Origin: Treponema sp.
GTDB taxonomy: Bacteria > Spirochaetota > Spirochaetia > Treponematales > Treponemataceae
Assembly (NCBI GenBank): GCA_024693045.1
Contig: JAILLQ010000033.1
Span: 33,283 to 97,282 of the forward strand
Reading direction: 5' to 3'
Length of the DNA: 64,000 nucleotides
This document shows, piece by piece, positions 51,687-60,379 of the stretch. The first letter of the stretch is position 1. Each line of letters starts with the position of its first letter. The notes under the pieces were generated by a model. The model searched no databases and was not told the DNA's origin. It saw nothing but the letters and a program-made list of their open reading frames with translations. The translations under genes and the position numbers were made by a program.

Positions 51687-52646
51687 CTAGTTTTTTACAA
51701 TTACGTTATAAAGTCGGTCTAAATCCTGGCGACTGTAGTAATCAATCTGAATAGACCCCTTATCTATGGAACCTTTTAGAACAACCTTTGTTCCAAAAAT
51801 TTCCATGAACTTCTGTTCTATATCAATTACATCAGGATCTTTATTATCTACTTTCTTTTTCTTTGTCTTTTCACCAGCTGCACGACCGCCATTATTATAT
51901 TCCTGAGCAAGAGATTCTGCCTGTCGGACATTTAGGCCACTACCAATAATTTTTCCAAAGAGCACATGCTGATCACTTGGATTAGTAACAGAAAGCAAAG
52001 CCCTTGCATGTCCCGCAGAAATCTGGCCATCGATTAATGAACGCTGCATATCTTCAGGAAGTTTTAAAAGGCGAAGAGAATTAGTTACTGTAGAGCGATT
52101 TTTTCCAACCCTCTGAGCAACTTCTTCGTGCTTTAAATCACCCATTTGCATAAGATTATAGTAGGCTTTTGCTTCATCAATAGGGTTCAAATCTGCACGC
52201 TGAATATTTTCGATTAATGCAACTTCAAGTTTTTTAATTTCATCATATTTACGAATCTGAACAGGGACTTTTGTGAGCCCCGCCATTTTTGCAGCTCGAG
52301 TTCGGCGTTCACCGGCAATAATGTAAAAATTTTCACCTTCTGGAGCTTTTTCAATAATAATTGGCTGAACAATACCGTGTTCCTTGATGGAATCACAAAG
52401 TTCTTCCAAAGCTTTTGAATCAAATTCTGTACGAGGCTGCTTTGGATTAGGCACAAGTAAAGCTGGGTCAAGCCAAAGCCCACCATTTTCATCAACTTCA
52501 ATTTCTTTTGGAAGTGACGATGGAGATAATGCTTTTTTTTCTGAGAGGGTTGTTGTTGACTCTTTTATTTCTGACTTTGCTGCTGACGGACCTCCCATCA
52601 AAGCATCAAGGCCCAGTCCTAAACCTAATCCACCTTTTTTAGCCAC
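51687..52646 (-). CDS. parB: Chromosome-partitioning protein ParB (Spo0J)
   Basis: ParB binds parS sites, slides as a CTP-dependent clamp and works with ParA to segregate origins. The 319-residue protein opens with the usual KKGGLGLGLGLDALMG. It has the CTP-binding N-domain (PLSVP-like PNPKQPRTEFD, IIAGERRTRAAKMAG with the GERRxRA arginine motif, VALIENIQRADLNP), the HTH KHEEVAQRVGKNRSTVTNSL and a C-terminal dimerisation region. It overlaps parA by 8 bp. I found no consensus parS site in the window. Confidence 0.96.
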   Translation of the reverse strand: MAKKGGLGLGLGLDALMGGPSAAKSEIKESTTTLSEKKALSPSSLPKEIEVDENGGLWLDPALLVPNPKQPRTEFDSKALEELCDSIKEHGIVQPIIIEKAPEGENFYIIAGERRTRAAKMAGLTKVPVQIRKYDEIKKLEVALIENIQRADLNPIDEAKAYYNLMQMGDLKHEEVAQRVGKNRSTVTNSLRLLKLPEDMQRSLIDGQISAGHARALLSVTNPSDQHVLFGKIIGSGLNVRQAESLAQEYNNGGRAAGEKTKKKKVDNKDPDVIDIEQKFMEIFGTKVVLKGSIDKGSIQIDYYSRQDLDRLYNVIVKN

Positions 52647-53394
52647 GATTTATAATCTCCTCTGCAAGTTTTGCATAACTTTTTGCACCTGTACACTGAG
52701 GGTCATAATTACAAATTGGAAGACCTCGTGAAGGAGCTTCTGAAAGTCTTACATTTCTTGGAATGATTGTATTATAAACAACGTCTTTAAAGTAAGTTTT
52801 TACCTGCATAACAACATCCTGTGCAAGGCGGGTTCGGGAATCATACATGGTAAAGAAAATTCCGCCGATTACAAGATTTGGATTAAGGCTTGCCTGTACC
52901 TTATTAACAGATTTTAACAGAAGAGTAATTCCTTCAAGAGCAAAATATTCACACTGCATTGGAACAAGTACAGAATCTGCCGCTACAAGTCCATTCAAAG
53001 TGAGAAGACCCAAAGAAGGTGGACAGTCAATCAAAATATAGTCATACACAAGTTTAAGTGGGTCCAATACTTTTTTAAGGAAGAATTCTCTGTTTTCCTG
53101 TTCTACAAGCTCAATTGCAGCACCAGACAAATCGATAGAAGCACTGATAGCATCCAAGCCCTTTACTGATGTGTGTTTTATAGCTTCTTCTGCTGAAACC
53201 TGACCTGCAATTAGTTCGTAAATTGTTGGCTTATCTTTAGAAACACCAACACCGCTAGACATATTCCCCTGTGAGTCGAAATCTACCAGAAGAACTTTCT
53301 TACCGGCCAAAGCAATATATGCGCCGATATTAATACAAGAAGTTGTTTTGCCAACTCCTCCTTTCTGGTTTACAAATACGATACATTTACCCAT
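52639..53394 (-). CDS. parA: Chromosome-partitioning ATPase ParA (Soj)
   Basis: A 251-residue ParA/MinD-type ATPase that forms DNA-bound dimers and is stimulated by ParB. The start at 53394 gives MGKCIVFVNQKGGVGKTTSC; the longer frame to 53538 has no Sec or ribosome-site reason. The deviant Walker A is KGGVGKTT at residues 11-18, Walker B is YDYILIDCPPSLGLLTLNG, and FDSQGNMSSGVG and TIIPRNVRLSEAPSRGLPI match the family. It is the first gene of the parA-parB operon and divergent from the methyltransferase gene 49 bp away. Confidence 0.96.
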   Translation of the reverse strand: MGKCIVFVNQKGGVGKTTSCINIGAYIALAGKKVLLVDFDSQGNMSSGVGVSKDKPTIYELIAGQVSAEEAIKHTSVKGLDAISASIDLSGAAIELVEQENREFFLKKVLDPLKLVYDYILIDCPPSLGLLTLNGLVAADSVLVPMQCEYFALEGITLLLKSVNKVQASLNPNLVIGGIFFTMYDSRTRLAQDVVMQVKTYFKDVVYNTIIPRNVRLSEAPSRGLPICNYDPQCTGAKSYAKLAEEIINRG

Positions 53395-53443
53395 GATTTT
53401 AAATATATCAATTTTTTTTAGTTTGGTATACTCTGAAATCACT

Positions 53444-54589
53444 ATGATTATTTCCGTAACCTTATCAAAACCAGTAAAAAATATAGAAGAAATATTAGGA
53501 CGCCCATACCAGAGAATAAAAATCAGGGCCGCAAACAACTCAAACTCTACATCTTACATGCTTGAACTCTTTACTCAAAAACAAGCTTTTCATGAACAAA
53601 AAAGTGAAAGTGAATTAAATGATTTTCTAGAAAAGCACGCCGGTAAAACTTTTAAAAACACATTAATCCGAACAGAAAGCGAAGAAATTACAATTTTGGG
53701 AAACAAAAAAGGAGAATGTCGCCGTCTGGTAAAGAAAATTGATACAGCTCCAAAGCCTTCGAATATTACCTGGAACCGCAAAAAAAATTATCTGCTTCCT
53801 GAAGGAAAAGCAGTTCCATTTCTTGTACTTCTTGGTGTAATGACTGCAGAAGGCCGTGTAATAAATTCAAAATACGATAAATTCCGTCAGATAAACCGCT
53901 TTCTGGAATTTTTGAACGACATATTGCCTCAGGTGACAAAAAGTGTTCAGAACAGACCTTTAAGAATTGCAGATTTCGGTTGTGGGAAATCATACTTAAC
54001 TTTCGCCGTTCATTATTTTTTGACAGAAATTAAAAAAATCGAAGTTGATATAATTGGCTTGGATTTAAAAGAAGATGTAATAAACTACTGCAATGAAATC
54101 ACTTCAAAACTTGGACTAAAAGGGCTGCTTTTTGCAAAAGGAAACATAGAAAGCTATTCCTACGAAAACAGCCCAGACATTATGATTACCTTACATGCCT
54201 GTGATACAGCAACAGATTACGCCTTGGATTATGCTGTAAAACACAAGGCAAAAGCAATTCTAAGTGTACCTTGCTGTCAGCATGAAATTAATCAGCAAAT
54301 TGATAAAAATAAATCGGAAGAAGTTTTCCGCCCGCTTTTAAAATATGGCATTTTAAAGGAAAGATTTTCTGCTCTAGTGACAGACGCCCTTCGTGCAGAG
54401 TACCTTGAAAATTCTGGCTACAATGTTCAACTTTTGGAATTTATCGATATGGAACACACTCCAAAAAACATTTTAATTCGGGCGGTAAAAGCAAAAGAAA
54501 CAGAAAATAAAGGCGAAATGCTGGAAAACGCCGAAAAGTTAATTTCAGGGCTTCAGATTTCGCCAAGTATTAAAAAATTGCTTTCTTAA
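53444..54589 (+). CDS. Class I SAM-dependent methyltransferase (Methyltransf_32-like)
   Basis: A 381-residue protein starting at the ATG at 53444 (MIISVTLSKPVK). The SAM motif is RIADFGCGKSYLTFAVHYFL near residues 182-201, followed by VDIIGLDLKEDVINYC and IMITLHACDTATDYALDYA. The block ILSVPCCQHEINQQI has the paired Cys seen in Methyltransf_32 proteins, a group related to RNA methyltransferases. The N-terminal ~130 residues (with the KNTLIRTE and ECRRLVKKID segments) are a separate domain I do not recognise. It is divergent from parA. Confidence 0.78.
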   Translation: MIISVTLSKPVKNIEEILGRPYQRIKIRAANNSNSTSYMLELFTQKQAFHEQKSESELNDFLEKHAGKTFKNTLIRTESEEITILGNKKGECRRLVKKIDTAPKPSNITWNRKKNYLLPEGKAVPFLVLLGVMTAEGRVINSKYDKFRQINRFLEFLNDILPQVTKSVQNRPLRIADFGCGKSYLTFAVHYFLTEIKKIEVDIIGLDLKEDVINYCNEITSKLGLKGLLFAKGNIESYSYENSPDIMITLHACDTATDYALDYAVKHKAKAILSVPCCQHEINQQIDKNKSEEVFRPLLKYGILKERFSALVTDALRAEYLENSGYNVQLLEFIDMEHTPKNILIRAVKAKETENKGEMLENAEKLISGLQISPSIKKLLS

Positions 54590-54594
54590 TTTTC

Positions 54595-55428
54595 TTACAG
54601 TACAAATTCTTCAAGAAAATCTGCAATACCGTCATTGTTGTTGTCAAAACGGGTTACAAAAGGACAGATTTCTTTTATGTAATCCAGTCCATTCGACATA
54701 GCAACACCGTATTCGCAATCGTGCAGCATGGACTCATCATTCATGCTGTCGCCAAAAGCCATTGTCTCTTTACGGGAGATTCCCAACTTATCGGCAAGTT
54801 CTAATATTGCTTTTCCTTTGCTAACTCCATGAGTCATTACTTCAAGGAAATATGGTTTCGATGTAAAAACATCTGCTTTTCCGGCTAATTTCACCTGCAG
54901 GAATTCTTTTAATTCAGAAACCTTTTCAGGTTCAGAAGGCACCAGCATTTTAGGATAATTATCTTCCAGAAATTTTTCAAAATCAGGAACTACTTCAAAA
55001 TCTAGATTACAAAGTTTTGCATCCATCTGAGCCCATTCGGAATCTTCCCAGGAATAAATCGTATTATTTTTATAAACAATACTTGGCATTCCGCGGCTTC
55101 TTGCTTCTCTGTAAACAAATTTCAAAACGTCGATATCAACGGTATTTGAAAAAATCTGATTTCTAAGGTGAAGGTCAAAAATACTTGCTCCATTAAAAGA
55201 AACTATATAACGCCCATATTCAGAGCCTGCAATATTCATTTCACGAACATATGGCAAGATTCCATTCTCTGCACGGCCAGAACAAAGCACAATATAAATA
55301 CCTTTCTCACAGGCTTTTTGAATTGCAGCTAAGGTTCTAGGAGAAATCTTTCTTTCATCTGTCAAAAGAGTGTCGTCAAGATCAAAAGCGATAATTTTTA
55401 CGTCTAAATGATTTTTGGGAATTTTCAT
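54595..55428 (-). CDS. HAD-IIB (Cof-type) phosphatase
   Basis: A 277-residue cytoplasmic phosphatase of the Cof family, which acts on sugar phosphates, flavin nucleotides or similar. Motif I is IIAFDLDDTLLTDERKIS near residues 12-29, motif II is IVLCSGRAENG, and motifs III and IV are in VSKGKAILELADKLGISRKE and MAFGDSMNDESMLHDCEYGV. The C2B cap lies between residues ~85 and 190. Substrate is not visible. It converges on the methyltransferase gene, with a 5-bp gap. Confidence 0.93.
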   Translation of the reverse strand: MKIPKNHLDVKIIAFDLDDTLLTDERKISPRTLAAIQKACEKGIYIVLCSGRAENGILPYVREMNIAGSEYGRYIVSFNGASIFDLHLRNQIFSNTVDIDVLKFVYREARSRGMPSIVYKNNTIYSWEDSEWAQMDAKLCNLDFEVVPDFEKFLEDNYPKMLVPSEPEKVSELKEFLQVKLAGKADVFTSKPYFLEVMTHGVSKGKAILELADKLGISRKETMAFGDSMNDESMLHDCEYGVAMSNGLDYIKEICPFVTRFDNNNDGIADFLEEFVL

Positions 55429-55465
55429 GCTTTCATTATACTAGAAAGCACCGTATAATTTAACA

Positions 55466-56341
55466 ATGAACTTAAATATTTTTGCAAAATCTTTGACACT
55501 ATTAATTCCCCTCTTCTTCTCTTGCTGTGCATCAATTCCTGAAATTGAAAAAAAATCAGAAATTCTTGAAGATACAGAGGAAAAGTTCGTATATAAAAAT
55601 ACGAGAGACGAAATTATTGATTATGAACTAAAGCCTGGAGTTGCACGCTGCCAGTATGACAAAAGTCTGTTCACAATCGAAAACATGAAAGCTGCCTACA
55701 CTGGCGACCCTAACTACACCTATCGCTGGGGAATTGATGTTTCAAGGCACGAAAAAAGAATTAATTGGAAAAAAGTAAAAAAAGCAGGTGTTGAATTTGC
55801 TTTTTTAAGAATCGGCTGGCGCGGATATCAGTCTGGAATTCTTCATATAGATGAAAGATTTCACAGGAATATAAAAAATGCCCGCAAACAGGGAATCGAT
55901 ATCGGAGTTTATGTTTTTAGCCAGGCTTTAAACGAAGAAGAAGCTATCGAAGAAGCTGATTTGGTTATAAATGAGTTACAAGGCTATGAAATTCAACTAC
56001 CTGTAGTTTACGACCCAGAAAGTATCCCTTGGGAAGAAGCAAGAACAGACCAGATTACTGGCGAACAGGTTACTAAAAATACAATTGCCTTTTGTAATCG
56101 CATAAAAGAAGCTGGCTACGAACCAATGATTTACAGCAATCTTCGCTGGGAAACAAGTTTCTTTGATTTAACCCAACTAAAAGAATATAAAATCTGGTTT
56201 GCATATTACAATACTCCTCCTCTGACTCCATACCATTTTGAATTCTGGCAGTATTCAGGCGAAGGTGTAAAAGTCCCTGGCATCAGGCGCAAATGTGACG
56301 GAGATATTCAACTTATTCCAGTCACTAAAAAAGAAGAATAA
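55466..56341 (+). CDS. GH25 lysozyme-like lipoprotein
   Basis: A 291-residue lipoprotein with a signal segment ending in FFSCCAS, where a Cys is the lipid site. The GH25 muramidase domain starts at GIDVSRHEKRINWKKVKKAG near residue 88, with the first catalytic Asp in GIDVSRH. VEFAFLRIGWRGYQSG and IGVYVFSQALNEEEAIEEAD follow, then VVYDPESIPWEEART with the DxE-type catalytic acidic pair (DPE) and FWQYSGEGVKVPGI at the end. It would cut peptidoglycan from the periplasm or outer membrane. TATAAT lies 7 bases before the ATG. Confidence 0.92.
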   Translation: MNLNIFAKSLTLLIPLFFSCCASIPEIEKKSEILEDTEEKFVYKNTRDEIIDYELKPGVARCQYDKSLFTIENMKAAYTGDPNYTYRWGIDVSRHEKRINWKKVKKAGVEFAFLRIGWRGYQSGILHIDERFHRNIKNARKQGIDIGVYVFSQALNEEEAIEEADLVINELQGYEIQLPVVYDPESIPWEEARTDQITGEQVTKNTIAFCNRIKEAGYEPMIYSNLRWETSFFDLTQLKEYKIWFAYYNTPPLTPYHFEFWQYSGEGVKVPGIRRKCDGDIQLIPVTKKEE

Positions 56342-56351
56342 TTTAAAATAA

Positions 56352-56392
56352 CAAACGCTGCTTCAATTCATTCTGATGAGAAGCAGCGTTTG
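56352..56392. terminator. Bidirectional terminator between the GH25 gene and the lyase gene
   Basis: CAAACGCTGCTTC (56352-56364) pairs perfectly with GAAGCAGCGTTTG (56380-56392), a 13-bp stem. The plus-strand exit has only a short T-rich stretch. Confidence 0.75.
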
Positions 56393-56407
56393 TTTGGCTA
56401 AATCAAT

Positions 56408-57982
56408 TTAAGCGAAAAGTTCTGTAGATTTTAACCACTCTGCCACAGCTGTAGCTTCTTTATCTAATTCACGGTCATCTTCTACAAAAGCACTCATTTT
56501 ACGAACCTGATCATGAACTTTCTTTGTAAATGGAGAAAAATCTTCATAACCAGCAAGGTCTACAGCCTGCATAGCTGCCAGCAAATGAGTTGCAAACTGC
56601 AGGAATACAAGTTCAATCTGTTCTGCAAATTTTCTGGCAGAGATTGTACCCATACTAACTTTATCCTGATTCAAGGCTTCTGTTGGTGCACTTGTAAGAG
56701 AAACAGGGAAACAGTATGTAGCAACTTCACCACGAATAGCTGAAATTGTAATCTGGGCAGCCTTAAAACCAAGTCTAAGCCCTGCTCGTGGGTGATCTGC
56801 AGGAGTAAATGGAATAAGGTTTTCTGTAAGACCATTAAATTTTCCATCGATGATTACTTCAGCCTGTTTGTCGCTCAAATCAGAAATATTAGCTAGAGCT
56901 GTTCTCATATAATCACAGGCAGCACAGATGTGTCCACCGTAGAAATTACCTGTGTTGTAGATGCGTTCTGCATCGATATCAACCAATGGATTGTCGTTTG
57001 CACTATTCAATTCTTCAGTAATCCAGTCACGGGTAATGCGAAGAGTATCGCGATAAACACCGTTAATCTGAGGTGCGCAACGAATTGAATATCTGTCCTG
57101 GATTTTGTTTTGCTGGGCTACAAAGCCTTTGCCCTGCATTTTTTCTATCTGCTGCTGAAGGAAGTCTTCATATTTCCAGACTCTTTTTGAATCAATAATG
57201 ATATTGTGAATATAAACAGCAGATTCCATTTGTCCGCGGTGATTTTTTATCTGACTAACTTTTGTTACAAAAGGGGTATCTTTTCCGCGTGTAATTTCTG
57301 ATGTAACGGCTGTAAGGAAGTCTGAAATTTTTGCAAGTCGTTCGGCTTTTTTCCATGCAAGACTGGCAACAGCTGTCATTACGCTGGTACCATTCATAAT
57401 TGCCAGGCCTTCTTTTGCTTCTATTGGCAAAGGTTCAATGCCTTCTGCTTTAAAAGCTTCTGCGGCAGGAACAACCTTTCCTTTGTAATAAACATCGCGC
57501 TTACCCATTATTACTGCAGCAACATACGAAAGAGGAGTCAAATCTCCAGATGCTCCAACAGAACCCAACTGAGGTATAACCGGAATGATATCTTTGTTGA
57601 GCAAAGTCACCATCATTTTTGCAAGTACAGGACGAATGGCACTGTGTCCGCCTTTTACATTTCCGTTTAATCGAGCGGCAAGAACTGCACGACCTGTTTC
57701 TCTGTCAAACTTTGGACCAAGCCCGATTCCATGATAAGTACAAATTGTTCTCTGTAATTCACCGGCTTTATCAACGCTAATCTGATTATGACAACTGTCG
57801 CCAAAATCTGTTGTAACGCCATAAGTTGGAACTCCAGTTGCAATGTAGTCTTCCAAAAACTTTCTTGATTTTTCCAGTCTTTCCCAAAAATCTTTGTCTT
57901 CTGGAAGTTTTACTTCTTCATTTTTGTAAGCAATGTCACATAAATCTTCAATCGTAAGTTTGTTACCATCAATTGTTTTCAT
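56408..57982 (-). CDS. Histidine/aromatic amino-acid ammonia-lyase (MIO family)
   Basis: A 524-residue MIO-dependent lyase that removes ammonia from an amino acid to give an unsaturated acid such as urocanate or cinnamate. The MIO triad is ASG in GSVGASGDLTPLSY near residues 141-154. The catalytic Tyr lies in TYGVTTDFGDS. Substrate markers are mixed: the ring-pocket pair is YH (TICTYHGIG), His as in HAL but preceded by Tyr, while LNQDKVSMGTISAR has the NQD-VSMGT form of tyrosine/phenylalanine lyases. HAL has Glu at the Gln position. No hut genes are adjacent, so I do not name it hutH. Confidence 0.85.
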   Translation of the reverse strand: MKTIDGNKLTIEDLCDIAYKNEEVKLPEDKDFWERLEKSRKFLEDYIATGVPTYGVTTDFGDSCHNQISVDKAGELQRTICTYHGIGLGPKFDRETGRAVLAARLNGNVKGGHSAIRPVLAKMMVTLLNKDIIPVIPQLGSVGASGDLTPLSYVAAVIMGKRDVYYKGKVVPAAEAFKAEGIEPLPIEAKEGLAIMNGTSVMTAVASLAWKKAERLAKISDFLTAVTSEITRGKDTPFVTKVSQIKNHRGQMESAVYIHNIIIDSKRVWKYEDFLQQQIEKMQGKGFVAQQNKIQDRYSIRCAPQINGVYRDTLRITRDWITEELNSANDNPLVDIDAERIYNTGNFYGGHICAACDYMRTALANISDLSDKQAEVIIDGKFNGLTENLIPFTPADHPRAGLRLGFKAAQITISAIRGEVATYCFPVSLTSAPTEALNQDKVSMGTISARKFAEQIELVFLQFATHLLAAMQAVDLAGYEDFSPFTKKVHDQVRKMSAFVEDDRELDKEATAVAEWLKSTELFA

Positions 57983-58046
57983 AATGTGAAAATTATATTC
58001 CTTTTAAAAATAATAGTAAATTATGCCCTCTCCTCGACTCTTTATG

Positions 58047-58973
58047 TTATGGAAGTGTATTTCCAGCAGAAAGATAAATTTCGTACCACTCTTTTTTAGA
58101 AAGTTGAATATCAGCTGCTTTTGCACACTCTTTCATGTGCTGAATATTTGCAGTTCCTGTTACTGCCTGAGTTTTTCCCGGATAACGCATAATCCAAGCC
58201 AAAGCAACAGCAGAAGGAGTACACCCTTTTTCATAAGCGATTCTTTCTAGAACCTGGTTCAAGCGAACATATTTTTCAGACCCCAAAAAGGTTCCTTCAA
58301 AAAAACCGTACTGCAAACCAGACCAAGCCTGAATTCCAATATCATTTGCACGGCAGAATTCAAAAATTCCCCCGTCATGCATAATTGAAGCAGGATTCTG
58401 CATATTTACATTAAATCCTGCATTAAAAGCCGGTGTAAAAGCACAACTCAACTGCACCTGATTTACCACAATTGAAATTCCAGCATTCAAAAGCATTTTC
58501 ATCATCATTGGATTCTGATTGCTGACACCAAAATTCAAAACTTTGCCTTCCTTTTCAAGTTTTGTAAAAGCTTCTGCTATTTCATCAGCTTCCATCAAGG
58601 CATCAGGTCTGTGCAAAAGTAATGAATCCAAATGATCTGTTTTTAAACGAGAAAGAATATTGTCTACAGCAGAAAGAATGTATTCTTTTGAAAAATCGTA
58701 CCAGGTAAAATCACTGTCTATTCGAATTCCACATTTTGACTGTAAAAAAACTTTATTTCTTAACGCAGGATTTTTTTCAAAAACAAGGCCCAAAAGTTCT
58801 TCTGCTCTTCCATTTCCGTAACAATCGGCATTATCAAAAAAGTTAATTCCTTCATCTAAAGCCGCCTCTGTAAAGGCAGAAAGAGAATCGACATCCATAT
58901 TTGAAGTTCTCATAAGTCCTAAAACCACTTTAGAAACTTTTTTCCCTTCTTTACCAAATTTTATATATTCCAT
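58047..58973 (-). CDS. Aldo-keto reductase
   Basis: A 308-residue NAD(P)H-dependent TIM-barrel reductase of carbonyl groups, YdhF-like. Catalytic residues are in INFFDNADCYGNGRAEELLG (Asp-Tyr), NKVFLQSKCGI (Lys) and LDSLLLHRPDALME (His). Cofactor elements follow: NFGVSNQNPMMMKML, NQVQLSCAF and the C-terminal ALAWIMRYPGKTQAVTGTAN segment. The ATG lies 120 bp from the divergent luxS start, and the gene converges with nothing close. Its carbonyl substrate is unknown. Confidence 0.9.
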   Translation of the reverse strand: MEYIKFGKEGKKVSKVVLGLMRTSNMDVDSLSAFTEAALDEGINFFDNADCYGNGRAEELLGLVFEKNPALRNKVFLQSKCGIRIDSDFTWYDFSKEYILSAVDNILSRLKTDHLDSLLLHRPDALMEADEIAEAFTKLEKEGKVLNFGVSNQNPMMMKMLLNAGISIVVNQVQLSCAFTPAFNAGFNVNMQNPASIMHDGGIFEFCRANDIGIQAWSGLQYGFFEGTFLGSEKYVRLNQVLERIAYEKGCTPSAVALAWIMRYPGKTQAVTGTANIQHMKECAKAADIQLSKKEWYEIYLSAGNTLP

Positions 58974-59093
58974 TGTTTGATTTTAGCATAGATTATAAAA
59001 ATCTGTTATCGAATATTATAAAAAGTTCCTATAAGTAAACTCTTTGACCTTTTTCTGCATTTTGCTTATTCTTTCTACAAAGAGGTGAATAAT

Positions 59094-59567
59094 ATGGATT
59101 TAATACCTAGTTTCCAAGTTGATCATATCAAGTTACTTCCTGGAATTTATGTTTCCAGAATAGATACAATAGGCGACCAGTTTGCCACAACCTTTGACAT
59201 CCGTATGAAAAAGCCTAACCTTGAACCTAGCCTTCACGGAAATGCAATTCATACAATCGAACACATAATGGCAACATATCTACGCAACAATCCTGAATGG
59301 AAGGATAAGGTAATTTACTGGGGGCCGATGGGTTGTCTTACAGGCTGCTACCTTATTATGAAGGGAAAACTTACTCCCCAGGAAATTCTTCCACTTATGA
59401 TAAGCGGTTTTGAATACATTGCCGATTTTGAAGGAGATATTCCAGGAGCTGCTCCAGACCAGTGCGGAAACTATCTCTTCCAGGATTTGCCAACAGCAAA
59501 ATGGGAAGCAAAAAAATATCTTGAAGTTTTAAAGAATAATCCTTCTTTTGTTTATCCTACAAAATAA
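59094..59567 (+). CDS. luxS: S-ribosylhomocysteine lyase LuxS
   Basis: LuxS splits S-ribosylhomocysteine to homocysteine and the AI-2 precursor DPD. The start at ATG 59094 is preferred because AGAGGTG serves as its ribosome site; a GTG at 59085 would lie in that site. The metal residues are in HTIEH (residues 53-57) and the later APDQCGN, and the catalytic Cys81 is in GPMGCLTG. The 157-residue length is standard. The enzyme for the preceding step, mtnN, is at 33.8 kb. Confidence 0.97.
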   Translation: MDLIPSFQVDHIKLLPGIYVSRIDTIGDQFATTFDIRMKKPNLEPSLHGNAIHTIEHIMATYLRNNPEWKDKVIYWGPMGCLTGCYLIMKGKLTPQEILPLMISGFEYIADFEGDIPGAAPDQCGNYLFQDLPTAKWEAKKYLEVLKNNPSFVYPTK

Positions 59568-59570
59568 ACA

Positions 59571-59613
59571 TATTTCGGCGGAACTGCTTTAATAAAGAGT
59601 CTCCGCCAAAATA
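59571..59613. terminator. Hairpin after luxS, probable terminator
   Basis: TATTT plus GGCGGA pairs with TCCGCC plus AAATA (11 pairs, one mismatch) around a 19-base loop. The T-run is weak, so this is a tentative terminator for luxS and the converging 59617 gene. Confidence 0.5.
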
Positions 59614-59616
59614 TTA

Positions 59617-60093
59617 TTAATGCACTCTTACAGTAACAATATTTTTGCTGCCACGGCGTTTATAAAAAAGTTTTACTGAATTAGCCTTAAAAATCAAATT
59701 CCTAAAGAAGTCTTCACTTTCGCTTTCAGAGTTTTCTTTTTCTTCAAGAGGATTATATTTTTGCCCTCTTGCTATTAAAGAAAGACTTACTTTTCCAAAA
59801 ATATTGTGAACATAAGCTGTTACAATCTGATCTGCGTTTTCCTGCAAACGAACTACAATTTCTTCCAAAAGTAAAAGTGCATTTGTCATTTCAGAAGATT
59901 TCATGTGCATTTGAGAAAGAACAGATTTTATTTTATCACTCTGCTCTCCAATAGATTCTTTTGTTACTGTAAAAATAGAGCCATCTTTTTGAGGCTTTAC
60001 CCTAAAAAAGTAGTAACACTGCAGAGCTAAAAGAGTAATAATAAAAAGGGCAAAAGAAATTATAATAAATAGTAAATTAGAATTTTCAGTCAT
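59617..60093 (-). CDS. Membrane-anchored small protein of unknown function
   Basis: A 158-residue protein with a single N-terminal membrane segment (LLFIIISFALFIITLLALQC, about residues 7-26), then a helical region (residues ~50-90; KSSEMTNALLLLEEIVVRLQ) and a basic beta-like end with KLFYKRRGSKNIVTVRVH. I do not recognise the family. It begins with a short polar segment, so the soluble part probably faces the cytoplasm. It is alone, with the fabF remnant upstream. Confidence 0.65.
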   Translation of the reverse strand: MTENSNLLFIIISFALFIITLLALQCYYFFRVKPQKDGSIFTVTKESIGEQSDKIKSVLSQMHMKSSEMTNALLLLEEIVVRLQENADQIVTAYVHNIFGKVSLSLIARGQKYNPLEEKENSESESEDFFRNLIFKANSVKLFYKRRGSKNIVTVRVH

Positions 60094-60158
60094 ATCACTT
60101 TATTTTAACATGATTGTATAAGCCACTCAATTAAAGAAAAGTCAATTTAAAAGAAAAA

Positions 60159-60183
60159 AGCCCCGGACTTTTCCCGGAGCTTA
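60159..60183 (-). terminator. Terminator downstream of the fabF remnant
   Basis: AAGC-CCGG pairs with CCGG-GCTT (one mismatch), with TTTTTTC on the minus-strand exit. It stands 35 bp after the remnant stop and probably once ended the lost second fabF gene. Confidence 0.7.
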
Positions 60184-60217
60184 TCGAATAAGTTATTTAT
60201 CTACTTTGAAGCATTTT

Positions 60218-60307
60218 CTATTCAGACCACTTTTTGAAGATAAGTGATGTATTAATTCCCGCAAATGCGAAGTTATTGCTCATTACAAGCTTACAATCGA
60301 AGGTGCG
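60218..60307 (-). pseudogene. 3' remnant of a second fabF-like gene
   Basis: The minus strand reads, before a TAG at 60218-60220, CKLVMSNNFAFAGINTSLIF then KKWSE. This matches the end of the intact fabF (EYVMSNNFAFAGINTSLIFK) except for a few residues, while the DNA differs at many third positions, so it is an older paralogue and not a recent copy. A stop lies at the upstream end of the matched region (60308-60310) and nothing further upstream resembles fabF before the real gene ends at 60380. A terminator follows downstream. Confidence 0.85.
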
Positions 60308-60375
60308 TTAAAAATTGAGCCGACAGGGTCAATTTAGCACCATCGATAAAACAGCTCCGAGCGGGATTTATCCCG
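60296..60375. repeat. Imperfect palindromes between fabF and the fabF remnant
   Basis: ATCGAAGGTGC...AATTGAGCC (60296-60321) pairs with GGGTCAATT...GCACCATCGAT (60326-60347), a long imperfect hairpin whose left arm runs into the fabF remnant. CGGGAT-TT-ATCCCG (60362-60375) follows, 4 bases from the fabF stop, and may act as its transcript end. No T tract follows either. Confidence 0.55.
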
Positions 60376-60379
60376 TGAG

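Noticed and set aside
51687..53394. parS site near parAB
   Set aside because: I looked for the palindrome TGTTTCACGTGAAACA or close forms near the genes and saw none.
53348..53443. Longer start of the methyltransferase gene at 53348
   Set aside because: It would overlap the parA start on the opposite strand and adds a hydrophobic stretch unrelated to the family; the ATG at 53444 fits.
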